Source of the DNA: Dehalococcoidia bacterium UBA1328
GTDB lineage: Bacteria > Chloroflexota > Dehalococcoidia > Lucifugimonadales > Lucifugimonadaceae
DNA: 64,000 nt
Assembly (NCBI GenBank): GCA_002306815.1
Contig: DBTA01000036.1
Span: 128,218 to 192,217, forward strand
Direction: 5' to 3'
The translations under genes were made by a program, and so were the position numbers. The notes under the pieces are model-generated. The model had not been told where the DNA came from. It saw only the letters and a program-made list of their open reading frames with translations, and searched no databases. Numbering within the stretch: position 1 is the stretch's first letter; each line of letters begins with the position of its first letter. Below, piece after piece: positions 16,504 through 24,901 of this stretch.

Positions 16504-17010
16504 ATGAGCCAAAACGAAGAAGAGCGCACATATTTTCAGGATGGCCTACACGGCAATCATTGTTACGGGTGTGGGGCGTGGAACGACAGAGGTTTGAGGA
16601 TTAAATCGTTCTGGGACGGCGACGAGTCAGTCTGCGTGTATCAACCTGAACCTCACCATGCTGCTATGCCTCCAGATGTAATGAATGGTGGCACCATTGC
16701 CGCAATAATCGACTGTCACGGCGTGTGTTCGGCAATAGCAGACGCATATCGGGTCGAAGGGCGAGAAATCGGCGAAGGTGCCAAGATCTGGTACGCGACA
16801 GCATCTCTGACCATCAACTACCGGAAGCCAACACGCATCGATGGAACCGTTACTGCTCGGGCGCGCTTGACCGAGAAGTCCGACAAGAAATCGCTATTCG
16901 AGGTCGATTTTTACTCTCACGGTGGCGTGAAAACATGCGATGCCACCGTTCTGTCACTTCGAGTCCCCGACGAGTGGGCTGACCCGAGCGGATTATTCCA
17001 GCACTTGTAG
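16504..17010 (+). CDS. PaaI-like hotdog-fold thioesterase
   Basis: A 168-residue hotdog protein. HAAMPPDVMNGGTIAAIIDCHG is the family's hot-dog helix with the catalytic Asn/Gly/Asp region, and the N-terminal CYGCG segment is common in 4HBT/PaaI proteins. It probably hydrolyses an acyl-CoA. The start at 16504 has a TCGGAGG site. It precedes rpiB by 58 bases on the same strand. Confidence 0.82.
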   Translation: MSQNEEERTYFQDGLHGNHCYGCGAWNDRGLRIKSFWDGDESVCVYQPEPHHAAMPPDVMNGGTIAAIIDCHGVCSAIADAYRVEGREIGEGAKIWYATASLTINYRKPTRIDGTVTARARLTEKSDKKSLFEVDFYSHGGVKTCDATVLSLRVPDEWADPSGLFQHL

Positions 17011-17068
17011 GCGCCATTGGTTCACACAAGATTTACTCAATAATTCGAACAAGAAAAGGTTGATTCAA

Positions 17069-17542
17069 ATGAAACTCGCCCTAGGAGCAGACCATGCTGG
17101 CTTTCCAATGAAAGGTACCGTAGTCGAATACCTGAAATCACAAGGCCATGATGTCACCGACTATGGCACCCACTCCGAGGATCCTGTCGACTTTCCTGAT
17201 ATTGCTCAACGAGTCACATCCGCAATTCTCTCTGGCGAGGCCGAGCGTGGCATCCTTGTTTGCGGAACTGGTGTTGGAGCAACAATCGCCGGGAACAAAG
17301 TGCCCGGAATTCGCGCCGCTCTGACTCACGACACTCACTGCGCGCATCAGGGAGTCGAACACGACGACGTGAACCTGATCTGCATGGGTGCGTGGATCAT
17401 CGGGATCGAAGTCGCAAAAGAGGTCCTTGACGCGTTTGTAAACGCAAAATTCTCCTCCGACCCGGATTTCCGACGGCGCGTCGACAAACTTTCCGAAATG
17501 GAACGATCGTACGCGGAACAACTAGTTAAACTAGCCAAATGA
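17069..17542 (+). CDS. rpiB: Ribose-5-phosphate isomerase B (RpiB/LacA/LacB family)
   Basis: A 157-residue cytoplasmic sugar-phosphate isomerase interconverting ribose 5-phosphate and ribulose 5-phosphate. Features: ALGADHAGFPMK at the N-terminus (D8, H9), the catalytic CGTGVG (C65-G70), and HDTHCAHQGVEHDDVN. Full length. RpiB enzymes may also take allose 6-phosphate or 4-deoxy-5-hexosulose sugars, so the substrate is not certain. Confidence 0.93.
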   Translation: MKLALGADHAGFPMKGTVVEYLKSQGHDVTDYGTHSEDPVDFPDIAQRVTSAILSGEAERGILVCGTGVGATIAGNKVPGIRAALTHDTHCAHQGVEHDDVNLICMGAWIIGIEVAKEVLDAFVNAKFSSDPDFRRRVDKLSEMERSYAEQLVKLAK

Positions 17543-17577
17543 CCGGCGTAAACCGTCGCTACAGCATGTAAAAATAG

Positions 17578-17928
17578 ATGAGAAGCAAGCTCAAGTACGG
17601 CTTGAATTGGCTACGCTTGGTCTGTGTTCTGGCTGGGTTTGTGACTGTGACGGATACGACTAAAACAGGTATGGATCCCAACGGCAATGCTTTTCAACTC
17701 ACCAAGGTGCAAAAACGAATTGCCGAAATCGGTCAAATTTTCGGGTCGAGCCTCAATCTCGAAGAAATCTTTGACGAATTCGCAGGGCAAGTCCGTAAGC
17801 TGATTCCAGCTGAACGCATAATTCTCTAGACTGTCGATGAAGAAACATTTGCTTCAACAGGCTCGATCCACACGGATGATCGAGGCGGCGAAAATGTACG
17901 TCAGCGCAGTTCATGCGTTTATGGATGA
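17578..17928 (+). pseudogene. Sensor/GAF-domain protein remnant
   Basis: The frame reads AFQLTKVQKRIAEIGQIFGSSLNLEEIFDEFAGQVRKLIPAERI, the helix leading into a GAF domain of sensor kinases. It meets a TAG at 17827-17829, continues in frame with TVDEETFASTGSIHTDD, which looks like the next GAF strand, and ends at TGA 17926-17928. No kinase or effector domain remains. A degraded 5' fragment. Confidence 0.6.
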
Positions 17929-18005
17929 AGCTACCGATATTCTTGGCGTTCACGAAGAATCAGCGGTTCCTACAGTTGCAATCCTGAGGCAAAGACACCT
18001 AGAAC

Positions 18006-19208
18006 CTAAGACCCGAAGTTCGGTTCTTCTTCCCGTTCGATCTTGCTGGGATCGAGGTCCATCATCATTCCGACGCCGTTCGGTGCCTTGATCATGCCGT
18101 TTTCAGGCGTGACAGGGTCTTTCAGGAAGTGTTGGTGCACGATATTCCACTTGATGAGGAACTCCTGGTACGGAGTGTGAATTGGCGACTGTGCGACCGA
18201 GAAGTGAACTCCGGCATTAGTCGAGTGCCCGTGTGGGATCGTGATCAAATCAGCCGTTGTCGCAACAGCGGCAATTTTTAGCGTTTCCGATAAACCGCCT
18301 GCCCAGTAAATGTCGGGCTGCAAAATATCCAACGCTTCAGCGTCGATGAACTGCTTCATGCCCCACCGTGTGTAGTGGTGCTCAGCGCCGGAAATCGGAA
18401 TGTTGGTCGCTTCGCGAATCTTCCTATATGAGTCAACTCTGTCAGGCAACGCTACTTCTTCGAGCCATCGGGGGTGGTAATCCTCGATGTGCTCAGCGAG
18501 TCGGATGACGTAGTTCACGTCCATCGACTGCCAGCAGTCAAGCATGATGTCGTCGTCATCGCCAAGGGTTTCTCGAAGTGTCTCGACCATCTCGACATTC
18601 TTCTTAAATCCTTCAGATCCTGACATTGGACCATGGCGGAAGAACCATTTTTGAGCGGTAAAGCCTTCTTCTTGCTTTTGCTTTGCCCGCTCACGAACAA
18701 GACCCATGTCGAGCACGTTATAGCCAAGCATCGAAGCGTAAGCAGGTACTTTCTGACGAGTCGGACCACCAATGATTGAGTAAACAGGCGTGTTGAAATA
18801 GCGTCCCTTGAGATCCCACAAAGCGTTGTCGATCGCGCTTATTGCGATCATCGTGTTGCCCTGTCTACCGTGAACAGAACCGCGGTGCATGATGTCCCAC
18901 AGGAATTCGATCGCCAACGGATCGCGACCAATCAGGTATCGAGACAACTCGTTATCAATGATGAATGCAACGGCTTTGTCCATTGGGCCGCCAATACCGG
19001 TCACGCCTTCGTCTGTTTCGATCTGAACAAAATAAGCGTCGTGACTCAGCTCATTCTGAGATTTCTCAGAGCTCCACTCGGTGCGCTTTGTGACATCACG
19101 AAACTCTTCGTATACATCGAGAGGTTGAACCAGCCGTTCTTCCCAGAACAAACCGTCTGTCTGGATGGTTCCAAAAACGTGTCGAAGTCGTACTTTTTCA
19201 ATCTTCAT
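18006..19208 (-). CDS. Enolase-superfamily dehydratase, L-rhamnonate-dehydratase-like
   Basis: A 400-residue enolase-superfamily enzyme: N-terminal capping domain, then a barrel. Metal ligands are probably D224 (LDCWQSMDVNY), E250 or E251 (RWLEEVALPD) and E276 (SGAEHHY), with catalytic H326 (IPHGHST). The segments QKWFFRHGP and LDCWxSxDVNY match L-rhamnonate dehydratase, which dehydrates L-rhamnonate to 2-keto-3-deoxy-L-rhamnonate. Other acid-sugar dehydratases share parts of this pattern, so substrate is tentative. The two mutarotase-like genes near 5 kb would suit the same pathway, but they are not adjacent. Confidence 0.85.
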   Translation of the reverse strand: MKIEKVRLRHVFGTIQTDGLFWEERLVQPLDVYEEFRDVTKRTEWSSEKSQNELSHDAYFVQIETDEGVTGIGGPMDKAVAFIIDNELSRYLIGRDPLAIEFLWDIMHRGSVHGRQGNTMIAISAIDNALWDLKGRYFNTPVYSIIGGPTRQKVPAYASMLGYNVLDMGLVRERAKQKQEEGFTAQKWFFRHGPMSGSEGFKKNVEMVETLRETLGDDDDIMLDCWQSMDVNYVIRLAEHIEDYHPRWLEEVALPDRVDSYRKIREATNIPISGAEHHYTRWGMKQFIDAEALDILQPDIYWAGGLSETLKIAAVATTADLITIPHGHSTNAGVHFSVAQSPIHTPYQEFLIKWNIVHQHFLKDPVTPENGMIKAPNGVGMMMDLDPSKIEREEEPNFGS

Positions 19209-19423
19209 GAGAACTAATTTCTGCTGGGCATTGGAATTACGCCGGCACTTTTGCGGACGAACACACTTTACCGCAGCTCATAAGAATACGGTCCAATTCT
19301 GGCTTCGGGCTCACATGGCAGCAACATCACGAGAGAATGAAATCTATCGTCACGTAATGCTGGAGCGGGTTTGATGAAACTAGAGGTGTCGTAGAACATC
19401 CGAGGGTTTCTCCGTAATGATTA

Positions 19424-19485
19424 GAGTCATTGCGAGCCGATAACTGCGGGTGAAAATAATGGCAAAATCCGCCTCCGCTCGCAAA
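19424..19485. repeat. Divergent palindromic repeat related to the CATTGCGAG family
   Basis: GTCATTGCGAGC at the left and GGCAAAATCCGCC plus GCTCGCAA at the right; TTGCGAGC (19430-19437) and GCTCGCAA (19477-19484) are perfect inverted copies. It lies in the 332-base gap 19209-19540 between two minus-strand genes, where I see no coding sequence. Confidence 0.45.
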
Positions 19486-19540
19486 ACAGCGTGGATGTTA
19501 CGTGAGGAAATGACGACTCGGTGGAGCTTGGTATGAGATT

Positions 19541-20341
19541 CTAAATTGCTTCGATTACTTCGCGAGCAATCGCCGGCCAATCTACCGTGGTTCCCGTTGC
19601 TCCTGAACGGTACGCACGGTGCAGGTTGGGCTTCGAATCTGCAATACCCCATGTACGCACCGAAAGCCCCGCTTTGTGAGCATCGGTAACTTGTTTCTTG
19701 GTAACTTTCGACGCGTTGGGATATATGCCTGACAGCCCAAGTTCAAACGCGGCGGTGAGAGTCGCTTTATCTAGGTTCTGCACAAGCCAGCCGTGGGCAA
19801 TATTCGGCATTAGTGCGATAGATCTTTCAAGCTGCTCAAAGTGGAAAGACGTCATTGTCAGGCCTGGAGATTCGTATCCGCCGGTGCTCTGATCAAGCCA
19901 ACCCCATTTCTCAAGTGACTTGTGAGCAAGCTCCGAGAGTTCTGGCTCCTTGCTCTTCAGTTCGAGGTGGAGGTGAATCTTGCCTGCGTACCGTTCAAGG
20001 ATGTCGTCGAGAGTGGGAACAAACGCCTCGGGATATGCCATTGGGCCTTTTACTCCCGCACCATCATCCGGTCCTTCGAACCAGAGCCCCGCATTTAGCG
20101 ATTTGATCTTCGCAATAGCCGTTTCAGCGACCAATCCAGTCGCGTCTGTGGTTCGATCCAACTCTGAGTCGTGAATCACAACAACTCTGCCGTCGCTCGT
20201 GAGTTGGATGTCGGTCTCGATATTGGCGAATCCCAGTTCCAGCGCGAGATCGAAAGATTCGAATGTGTTTTCCGGGGCGTCATACGAAGCGCCTCGATGT
20301 GCAATGAGAGTGAAATCGTTGTTTTTCGCTTTGGATGCCAT
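19541..20341 (-). CDS. Glycerophosphodiester phosphodiesterase family protein
   Basis: A 266-residue GDPD barrel. AHRGASYDAPENT (H15, R16, E24) and the metal-binding NIETDIQLTSDGRVVVIHD are the family signature. It would release an alcohol and glycerol 3-phosphate from glycerophosphodiesters. There is no signal peptide, so it is cytoplasmic. It is divergent from the CoA-transferase operon. Confidence 0.92.
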   Translation of the reverse strand: MASKAKNNDFTLIAHRGASYDAPENTFESFDLALELGFANIETDIQLTSDGRVVVIHDSELDRTTDATGLVAETAIAKIKSLNAGLWFEGPDDGAGVKGPMAYPEAFVPTLDDILERYAGKIHLHLELKSKEPELSELAHKSLEKWGWLDQSTGGYESPGLTMTSFHFEQLERSIALMPNIAHGWLVQNLDKATLTAAFELGLSGIYPNASKVTKKQVTDAHKAGLSVRTWGIADSKPNLHRAYRSGATGTTVDWPAIAREVIEAI

Positions 20342-20442
20342 GCCTGTTTTGCGTCGTTATCTTACTGATTCGCCTAATCGAGTTGGATCGATCTCGAAGT
20401 GTAAGTGACAGCGGTCGAAAAGACCGTACAATCTGCCTCACC

Positions 20443-21174
20443 GTGGCTATCAATAAAATCATCAATTCTTTCGAAGGGGCAGTGGCCGACATTCCATCCG
20501 GTTCGTCGGTAATGATCGGTGGCTTCGGCGGTGCCGGTGGTCAACCAACTCGACTCATGCTTGCCTTGAGAGATCAAGGTGCCACCGATCTCACGATTAT
20601 TGGCAATGTCGCGGGTATCTCAAAAACGACAGGCTACGGCTGGCCCGACCATCTCGACCCGATTGACCAGGGAATCTTTTTCGAAAGCGGACAAGCTTCG
20701 AAAATTATTTGCTCATTCCCGGTTCCTGGCACGACGAACCCGCTCAGCGACATTGAAAAGGCCTGGAGAGAAGGTAATGCCGAGGTCGATATCGTGCCCC
20801 AGGGAACACTGATCGAGAGAATTCGTTCAGCGGGTGCAGGAATCCCTGCCTTCTACACACCTACCGGGGTGGGCACTCCAGTTGCAGAAGGCAAAGAACA
20901 TCGAGAGTTTGACGGCCAAACATTTCTTCTTGAAACCGCGTTGCATGCTGACTACGCGCTAATAAGAGCCGAAAAGGCCGATACACGCGGTAATTTGCAG
21001 TACATCGGAACCTCGCGCGCATTCAACCCCGCAATGGCGACCGCCGCTCGGGTAACCATTGTTGAGGTCGACGAAATCGTCGAGCCAGGAGTAATCGACG
21101 CCGAACGAGTAGGAACGCTCAGCACATATGTTGATCGGATCGTCAAACGCGCAGAAGGAGATCCGCTACCGTGA
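20443..21174 (+). CDS. 3-oxoacid CoA-transferase, subunit A
   Basis: A 243-residue class I CoA-transferase alpha subunit. GGFGGAGGQPTRL holds the glycine-rich CoA-binding loop, and the end (ARVTIVEVDEIVEPGVID) is typical. It moves CoA between succinyl-CoA or acetyl-CoA and a 3-keto or other carboxylic acid. A GTG at 20443 is used, since a longer start would overlap the divergent GDPD start. The stop overlaps the GTG of subunit B (GTGA), so the two are translationally coupled. Confidence 0.9.
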   Translation: MAINKIINSFEGAVADIPSGSSVMIGGFGGAGGQPTRLMLALRDQGATDLTIIGNVAGISKTTGYGWPDHLDPIDQGIFFESGQASKIICSFPVPGTTNPLSDIEKAWREGNAEVDIVPQGTLIERIRSAGAGIPAFYTPTGVGTPVAEGKEHREFDGQTFLLETALHADYALIRAEKADTRGNLQYIGTSRAFNPAMATAARVTIVEVDEIVEPGVIDAERVGTLSTYVDRIVKRAEGDPLP

Positions 21175-21869
21175 ATTCTTCTGACCAAGTTCTCTACAAC
21201 GACCCCGCTCCTCGTCTCGACCGTGCTGGAATAGCGAAACGCGCGGCACGCGATCTCGTCGATGGCACGACGGTAAACCTGGGTATTGGAATCCCTGCAA
21301 TGTGCGCCGACTTCCTGCCCCACGGAGTAGAGCTCAGATATCACGCCGAAAACGGCATTCTCGGATTCGAAGACCTCTCGGCACCCGGAGAGGGCGATCC
21401 CAACCTTATGGACGCTGGTGGCAAATTCCCTAAGCTAGTACCCGGGATGGCGTTCTTCGATTCGGTTGAATCGTTCAACCTGATCCGTGGCGGTCACATA
21501 GACGTGACAGTGCTCGGGGCATTGCAAGTTTCGAAATCTGGTGATCTTGCGAACTGGATGATCCCAAAACGCGGTATTGGGAGTATTGGTGGAGCGATGG
21601 ATCTTGCAGCAAACGCAAAGCGTGTCATAATCGCCATGGAGCACACCGCAAAGGGCGATGTTGCCAAGATTGTTGAGGAATGCACGTTCCCGCTAACAGC
21701 ACAGGCTTGCGTCGACCAAATAGTCACCGATATTGCCGTGATCGACGTTGATCGCGAAAACAAACGGTTGAGGCTTCGCGAAACTGCGCCGGGCTGGTCT
21801 TTCGATGACGTTCAGTCTCGTACCGCGGTGGCACTCGAGGTCGAAGGCGATCTCGGGACAATGGTTTAG
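21171..21869 (+). CDS. 3-oxoacid CoA-transferase, subunit B
   Basis: A 232-residue beta subunit. The catalytic glutamate is E60 in HAENGILG, preceded by VNLGIGIP; GSIGGAMDLA and AMEHTAKG are also family hallmarks. It pairs with the upstream subunit to make the active enzyme. The acid substrate is not known. The selenoprotein gene follows 82 bases downstream on the same strand. Confidence 0.92.
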   Translation: MNSSDQVLYNDPAPRLDRAGIAKRAARDLVDGTTVNLGIGIPAMCADFLPHGVELRYHAENGILGFEDLSAPGEGDPNLMDAGGKFPKLVPGMAFFDSVESFNLIRGGHIDVTVLGALQVSKSGDLANWMIPKRGIGSIGGAMDLAANAKRVIIAMEHTAKGDVAKIVEECTFPLTAQACVDQIVTDIAVIDVDRENKRLRLRETAPGWSFDDVQSRTAVALEVEGDLGTMV

Positions 21870-21951
21870 CCGCAATCGTCTTCCCGCTGCTGCCATCACT
21901 TATTTAAACTGACCAGGCATCAGGCGGTGTTTTGAACTCGTTCGGAGAGTC

Positions 21952-22920
21952 ATGGAAAAAGAAACATTCGACGATTTCCGGAGTTCATTTTCTTATGGCT
22001 CTCGTTCCGATCTGCTGTTCAAGTTCCTGAAATCTGGATCCGAGCAGCTCGCCGATGAGTTTCTTCAAGAGCTCCTGTCGTTAACGGGTGATCTGATTGA
22101 CGATGGCGATCCGACCGCTATCGTCGAGGCAATCGTCCGGGCGCAAACTGCGGCTTATGCGGGCACTGACAATTTCGAATACGAAGATAAACCGTTCACC
22201 CCGTTCCCCAAGCCGGTTTCGGAAAGCAAGATAGCGCTACTAACCACCACTGGGCACTTTGTAGAAGGCGACGACCCAAACCCCTTTGGAATTGAAGATC
22301 TCACACAGGAACAAGCGTCAAAGATGACCGCCGACTTCGGGAGGGCCAACCCTGAACTATCCGAAATTCCAACTTCCACACCGCGTGAACAAACACGCGT
22401 CCGCCACGGCGGTTACGACATCCGTGCCACCGCTGCGGATCGCAACGTTTCGCTGCCGATCGATCGACTCAACGAATTAGCTGAAGAAGGCGTTATTGGC
22501 GAATTCATAAGCCCTGCATTTTCGTTTGTTGGGCTCGCATCTCAACTGAGACTCAAGAAACAACGCGCTCATGAATGGGCGGAACAGGTCAAAGCTGCGG
22601 GTGCCGAAGCTGCTGTCCTAATCCCGATATGACCGGTGTGTCACGTGTCGGTCGGGCACGTAGCACGAGCGTTCTAGGAAGCTGGAATTCCCAGCGTCGT
22701 AATAATGTCAAAGGTGTTTAAAGACCGAACTGCGGCAATGAACCCGGCTCGAATACTCTTAACACCACACCCAATGGGTCGACCGCTATCGGCACCGCAT
22801 GATGTCGAGAAGCAGCGCGATATCTTGATGCATGGGCTTCGATTGCTGGACTCGGCAACCGAAGGTGGGACAATTGTCGAGTACGACAAGCCGTATCGGA
22901 GCGGACCGTTCTGCAACTAG
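21952..22920 (+). CDS. GrdB-family (glycine/betaine reductase selenoprotein B-like) protein with in-frame UGA and a later UAG
   Basis: One frame encodes 322 residues if UGA at 22630-22632 is selenocysteine (U227) and UAG at 22675-22677 (position 242) is read through or is a mutation. RVRHGGYDIRAT, the NVSLPIDRLNELAEEG segment and FSFVGLASQLR match the selenoprotein B family. After the UGA comes P-V-C-H, giving a U-x-x-C redox pair. Past the UAG the homology continues: EAGIPSVVIMSKV, then LLTPHPMGRPLSAPHDVE. A GAG-to-TAG change would explain the second stop. Without recoding, the product ends at residue 226, before the active site. In clostridia GrdB reduces glycine or betaine; aerobic relatives have no defined substrate. 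Either a live selenoprotein with an assembly error or a recent pseudogene. Confidence 0.75.
22638..22666 (+). promoter_or_regulatory. Candidate bacterial SECIS element
   Basis: GUGUCACGUGU (22638-22648) pairs with GCACGUAGCAC (22656-22666), with one C-A mismatch and two G-U pairs, around the loop CGGUCGG. The loop begins 17 nt after the UGA and holds GGUC, like the GGUCU apical loop of E. coli fdhF. Position, stem length and loop all agree with a SelB-binding SECIS hairpin. Confidence 0.65.
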
Positions 22921-22998
22921 AAATTCGAATTCGATATGAGCCAAAAACCAAGGTTATTCAGGCGACGGGCGACGCACAATCACATGTAAACTCAAACC

Positions 22999-24333
22999 AT
23001 GTTTGAGTCACTTACCGACAAGCTTGGCGGGGTGTTCGGCCAGCTAACTGGCAGCGGCAAGCTTTCCGCAAAAGATATCGATGCGGCGTTGCGCGAGGTC
23101 CGCCTTGCACTACTTGAAGCCGATGTTGACTTCAAGGTCGCTCGTCAGTTCGTCAAAAACGTTAAAGAACGCGCTGACGGTGAAAAGGTTTATGCTTCCC
23201 TTACTCCAGGACAGTCGGTAATTCGAATCGTTAGAGACGAGCTGGCTGAAATTCTCGGCGGAGACGTAGTCGAGATCGCCCGCGCCGACAGTCCACCCAG
23301 CGTCATCATTCTCGTCGGGCTTCAAGGTGCTGGTAAAACCACTCTTGCCGCCAAGCTCGCGCTTCACCTTCGCAAGCAAAAGCACCCCGTAATGATGGCG
23401 GCATGTGACCTGCAACGACCTGCGGCGGTTGACCAGCTGAAGCAGCTCGGTAAGCAGCTCGATCTCTCCGTATATTCCGAAGAGCCTTCGAGTTCCACCC
23501 CTGTGAAGGTCGCCAAGGCGGCATACAAGCAGGCTGCTGACGAAGGTATTCACTACCTGATTCTCGATACTGCTGGTCGACTCGCCATTGACGATGATCT
23601 GATGAGCGAATTGGAAGAGATCCGAGATGCTACGTCACCTGTCGAAACCTTGCTCGTTCTCGATGCAATGACTGGTCAGGATGCAGTTCGTTCGGGTGGC
23701 GAGTTCAACGATCGAATCGGCGTTTCTGGCATGGTGCTCACCAAGATGGACGGTGATGCTCGTGGTGGTGCCGCGCTCTCGATGCGTTCTGCGACGGGTG
23801 TTCCAATCAAGTTCATCGGTGTTGGTGAACGACCCGATCAGTTCGAGGTTTACCACCCGGACCGCATCGCATCCCGAATCCTGGGCATGGGCGATTTTGA
23901 ATCGTTGATCGAAAAGGCCGAGGCTCAGCTCGACACTCAACAAACACTCGCTCTTGAGCAGAAGATTCGAAAAAACCAGTTCGACCTAAACGACATGCTC
24001 CAGCAGTTCCAGACCATCAAGAAGATGGGCTCGATGACCGATATTCTCGGCATGATCCCTGGAATGGGTGCGCTCCGTGGGAAGTTCAATCCAAAGGACA
24101 TCGACGAACGACAAATGGCGCGGGTCGAAGCAATCATCCACTCGATGACGATGCAAGAGCGAGAAAATCCAACGATCATTAACGGATCACGACGGAAGCG
24201 AATAGCCGAAGGTTCTGGAACATCACCAGCCCAGGTGAATCAGCTTCTAAGTCAGTTCAAGCAAATGCAGAAGATGATGAAGAAGATTTCGGGACCCGGT
24301 GGCAAACGAGCCCTAATGGGCATGTTCAAGTAG
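22999..24333 (+). CDS. ffh: Signal recognition particle protein Ffh (SRP54)
   Basis: A 444-residue GTPase. N domain helices, then G domain with GLQGAGKTTLAAKLA (G1), ACDLQRPAAVDQL, LDTAGRL (G3) and TKMDGDARGG (G4), then a Met-rich M domain (KMGSMTDILGMIPGM to SQFKQMQKMMKK) that binds SRP RNA and signal sequences. It delivers nascent membrane proteins to FtsY. Full length and normal. Confidence 0.97.
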   Translation: MFESLTDKLGGVFGQLTGSGKLSAKDIDAALREVRLALLEADVDFKVARQFVKNVKERADGEKVYASLTPGQSVIRIVRDELAEILGGDVVEIARADSPPSVIILVGLQGAGKTTLAAKLALHLRKQKHPVMMAACDLQRPAAVDQLKQLGKQLDLSVYSEEPSSSTPVKVAKAAYKQAADEGIHYLILDTAGRLAIDDDLMSELEEIRDATSPVETLLVLDAMTGQDAVRSGGEFNDRIGVSGMVLTKMDGDARGGAALSMRSATGVPIKFIGVGERPDQFEVYHPDRIASRILGMGDFESLIEKAEAQLDTQQTLALEQKIRKNQFDLNDMLQQFQTIKKMGSMTDILGMIPGMGALRGKFNPKDIDERQMARVEAIIHSMTMQERENPTIINGSRRKRIAEGSGTSPAQVNQLLSQFKQMQKMMKKISGPGGKRALMGMFK

Positions 24334-24380
24334 CCAAATCCCCGGCCACCTTCTACCACCTCGCCCCTGCAACCCCTGTT

Positions 24381-24500
24381 GTCGTTGCTAGGAGTGAGGA
24401 ACGAACGACGTGGCAATCCGCCCCTGAAAAATCGTTCTCTCCACATCCCACACACTCGACCATCACTCGTTTCCTCGTGATGTCGATGTATGGAACGGTG
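24381..24500 (+). repeat. Composite dispersed repeat, copy B
   Basis: 24381-24452 repeats GGAGTGAGGAACGAACGACG and TGGCAATCCGCC as in copy A. It is followed by a hairpin (24456-24486): TCGACcATCAC, loop TCGTTTCCTC, GTGATGTCGA. The inner stem ATCAC/GTGAT differs from ATCCC/GGGAT of the other copies on both sides, so pairing is preserved. The gap 24334-24607 contains nothing else I can identify. Confidence 0.8.
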
Positions 24501-24607
24501 GTGCGCTGGAAACGACCGAACTTGGACGAGTGACGTTAGAATCAGCCGTCGATCATCACGAACTCATTAAACGGCCGCGGAAAAGCTGCCTCGGAGGCTA
24601 AAAAATA

Positions 24608-24901
24608 ATGACTGTTGCACACTTGCGCACTTACACCATCAACAAGGGAATGATGGACAGCTGGCTTGAAACCTTTGAAACCCTGATTCCCTGGATGAAA
24701 GAAGCAGGAATTAAGGTTGAGAGCGCCTGGGTAAACGAAGAGAAAACCCAGTTCATATGGATTCGCTCATACGGCGATAAGGTCGAGAACATCGAAACCG
24801 CCGAAGCCAAGTTCTACGGTAGTGATAACTGGATCGCCAACGTCGATCGAATTCGCGGACACCTAGCTCACCGCGAGATCGTTCAGATCGAGACGCCTTA
24901 G
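24608..24901 (+). CDS. NIPSNAP-like dimeric alpha/beta-barrel protein
   Basis: A 97-residue protein with the LRTYTINKGMMDSWLETFETLIPWMKEAGIKVES pattern and the later FIWIRSY strand of NIPSNAP/ABM-type small proteins. A GGAGG site precedes the ATG. Its 3' end overlaps that of fmt by four bases (convergent). The function of such proteins in bacteria is not defined. Confidence 0.75.
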   Translation: MTVAHLRTYTINKGMMDSWLETFETLIPWMKEAGIKVESAWVNEEKTQFIWIRSYGDKVENIETAEAKFYGSDNWIANVDRIRGHLAHREIVQIETP

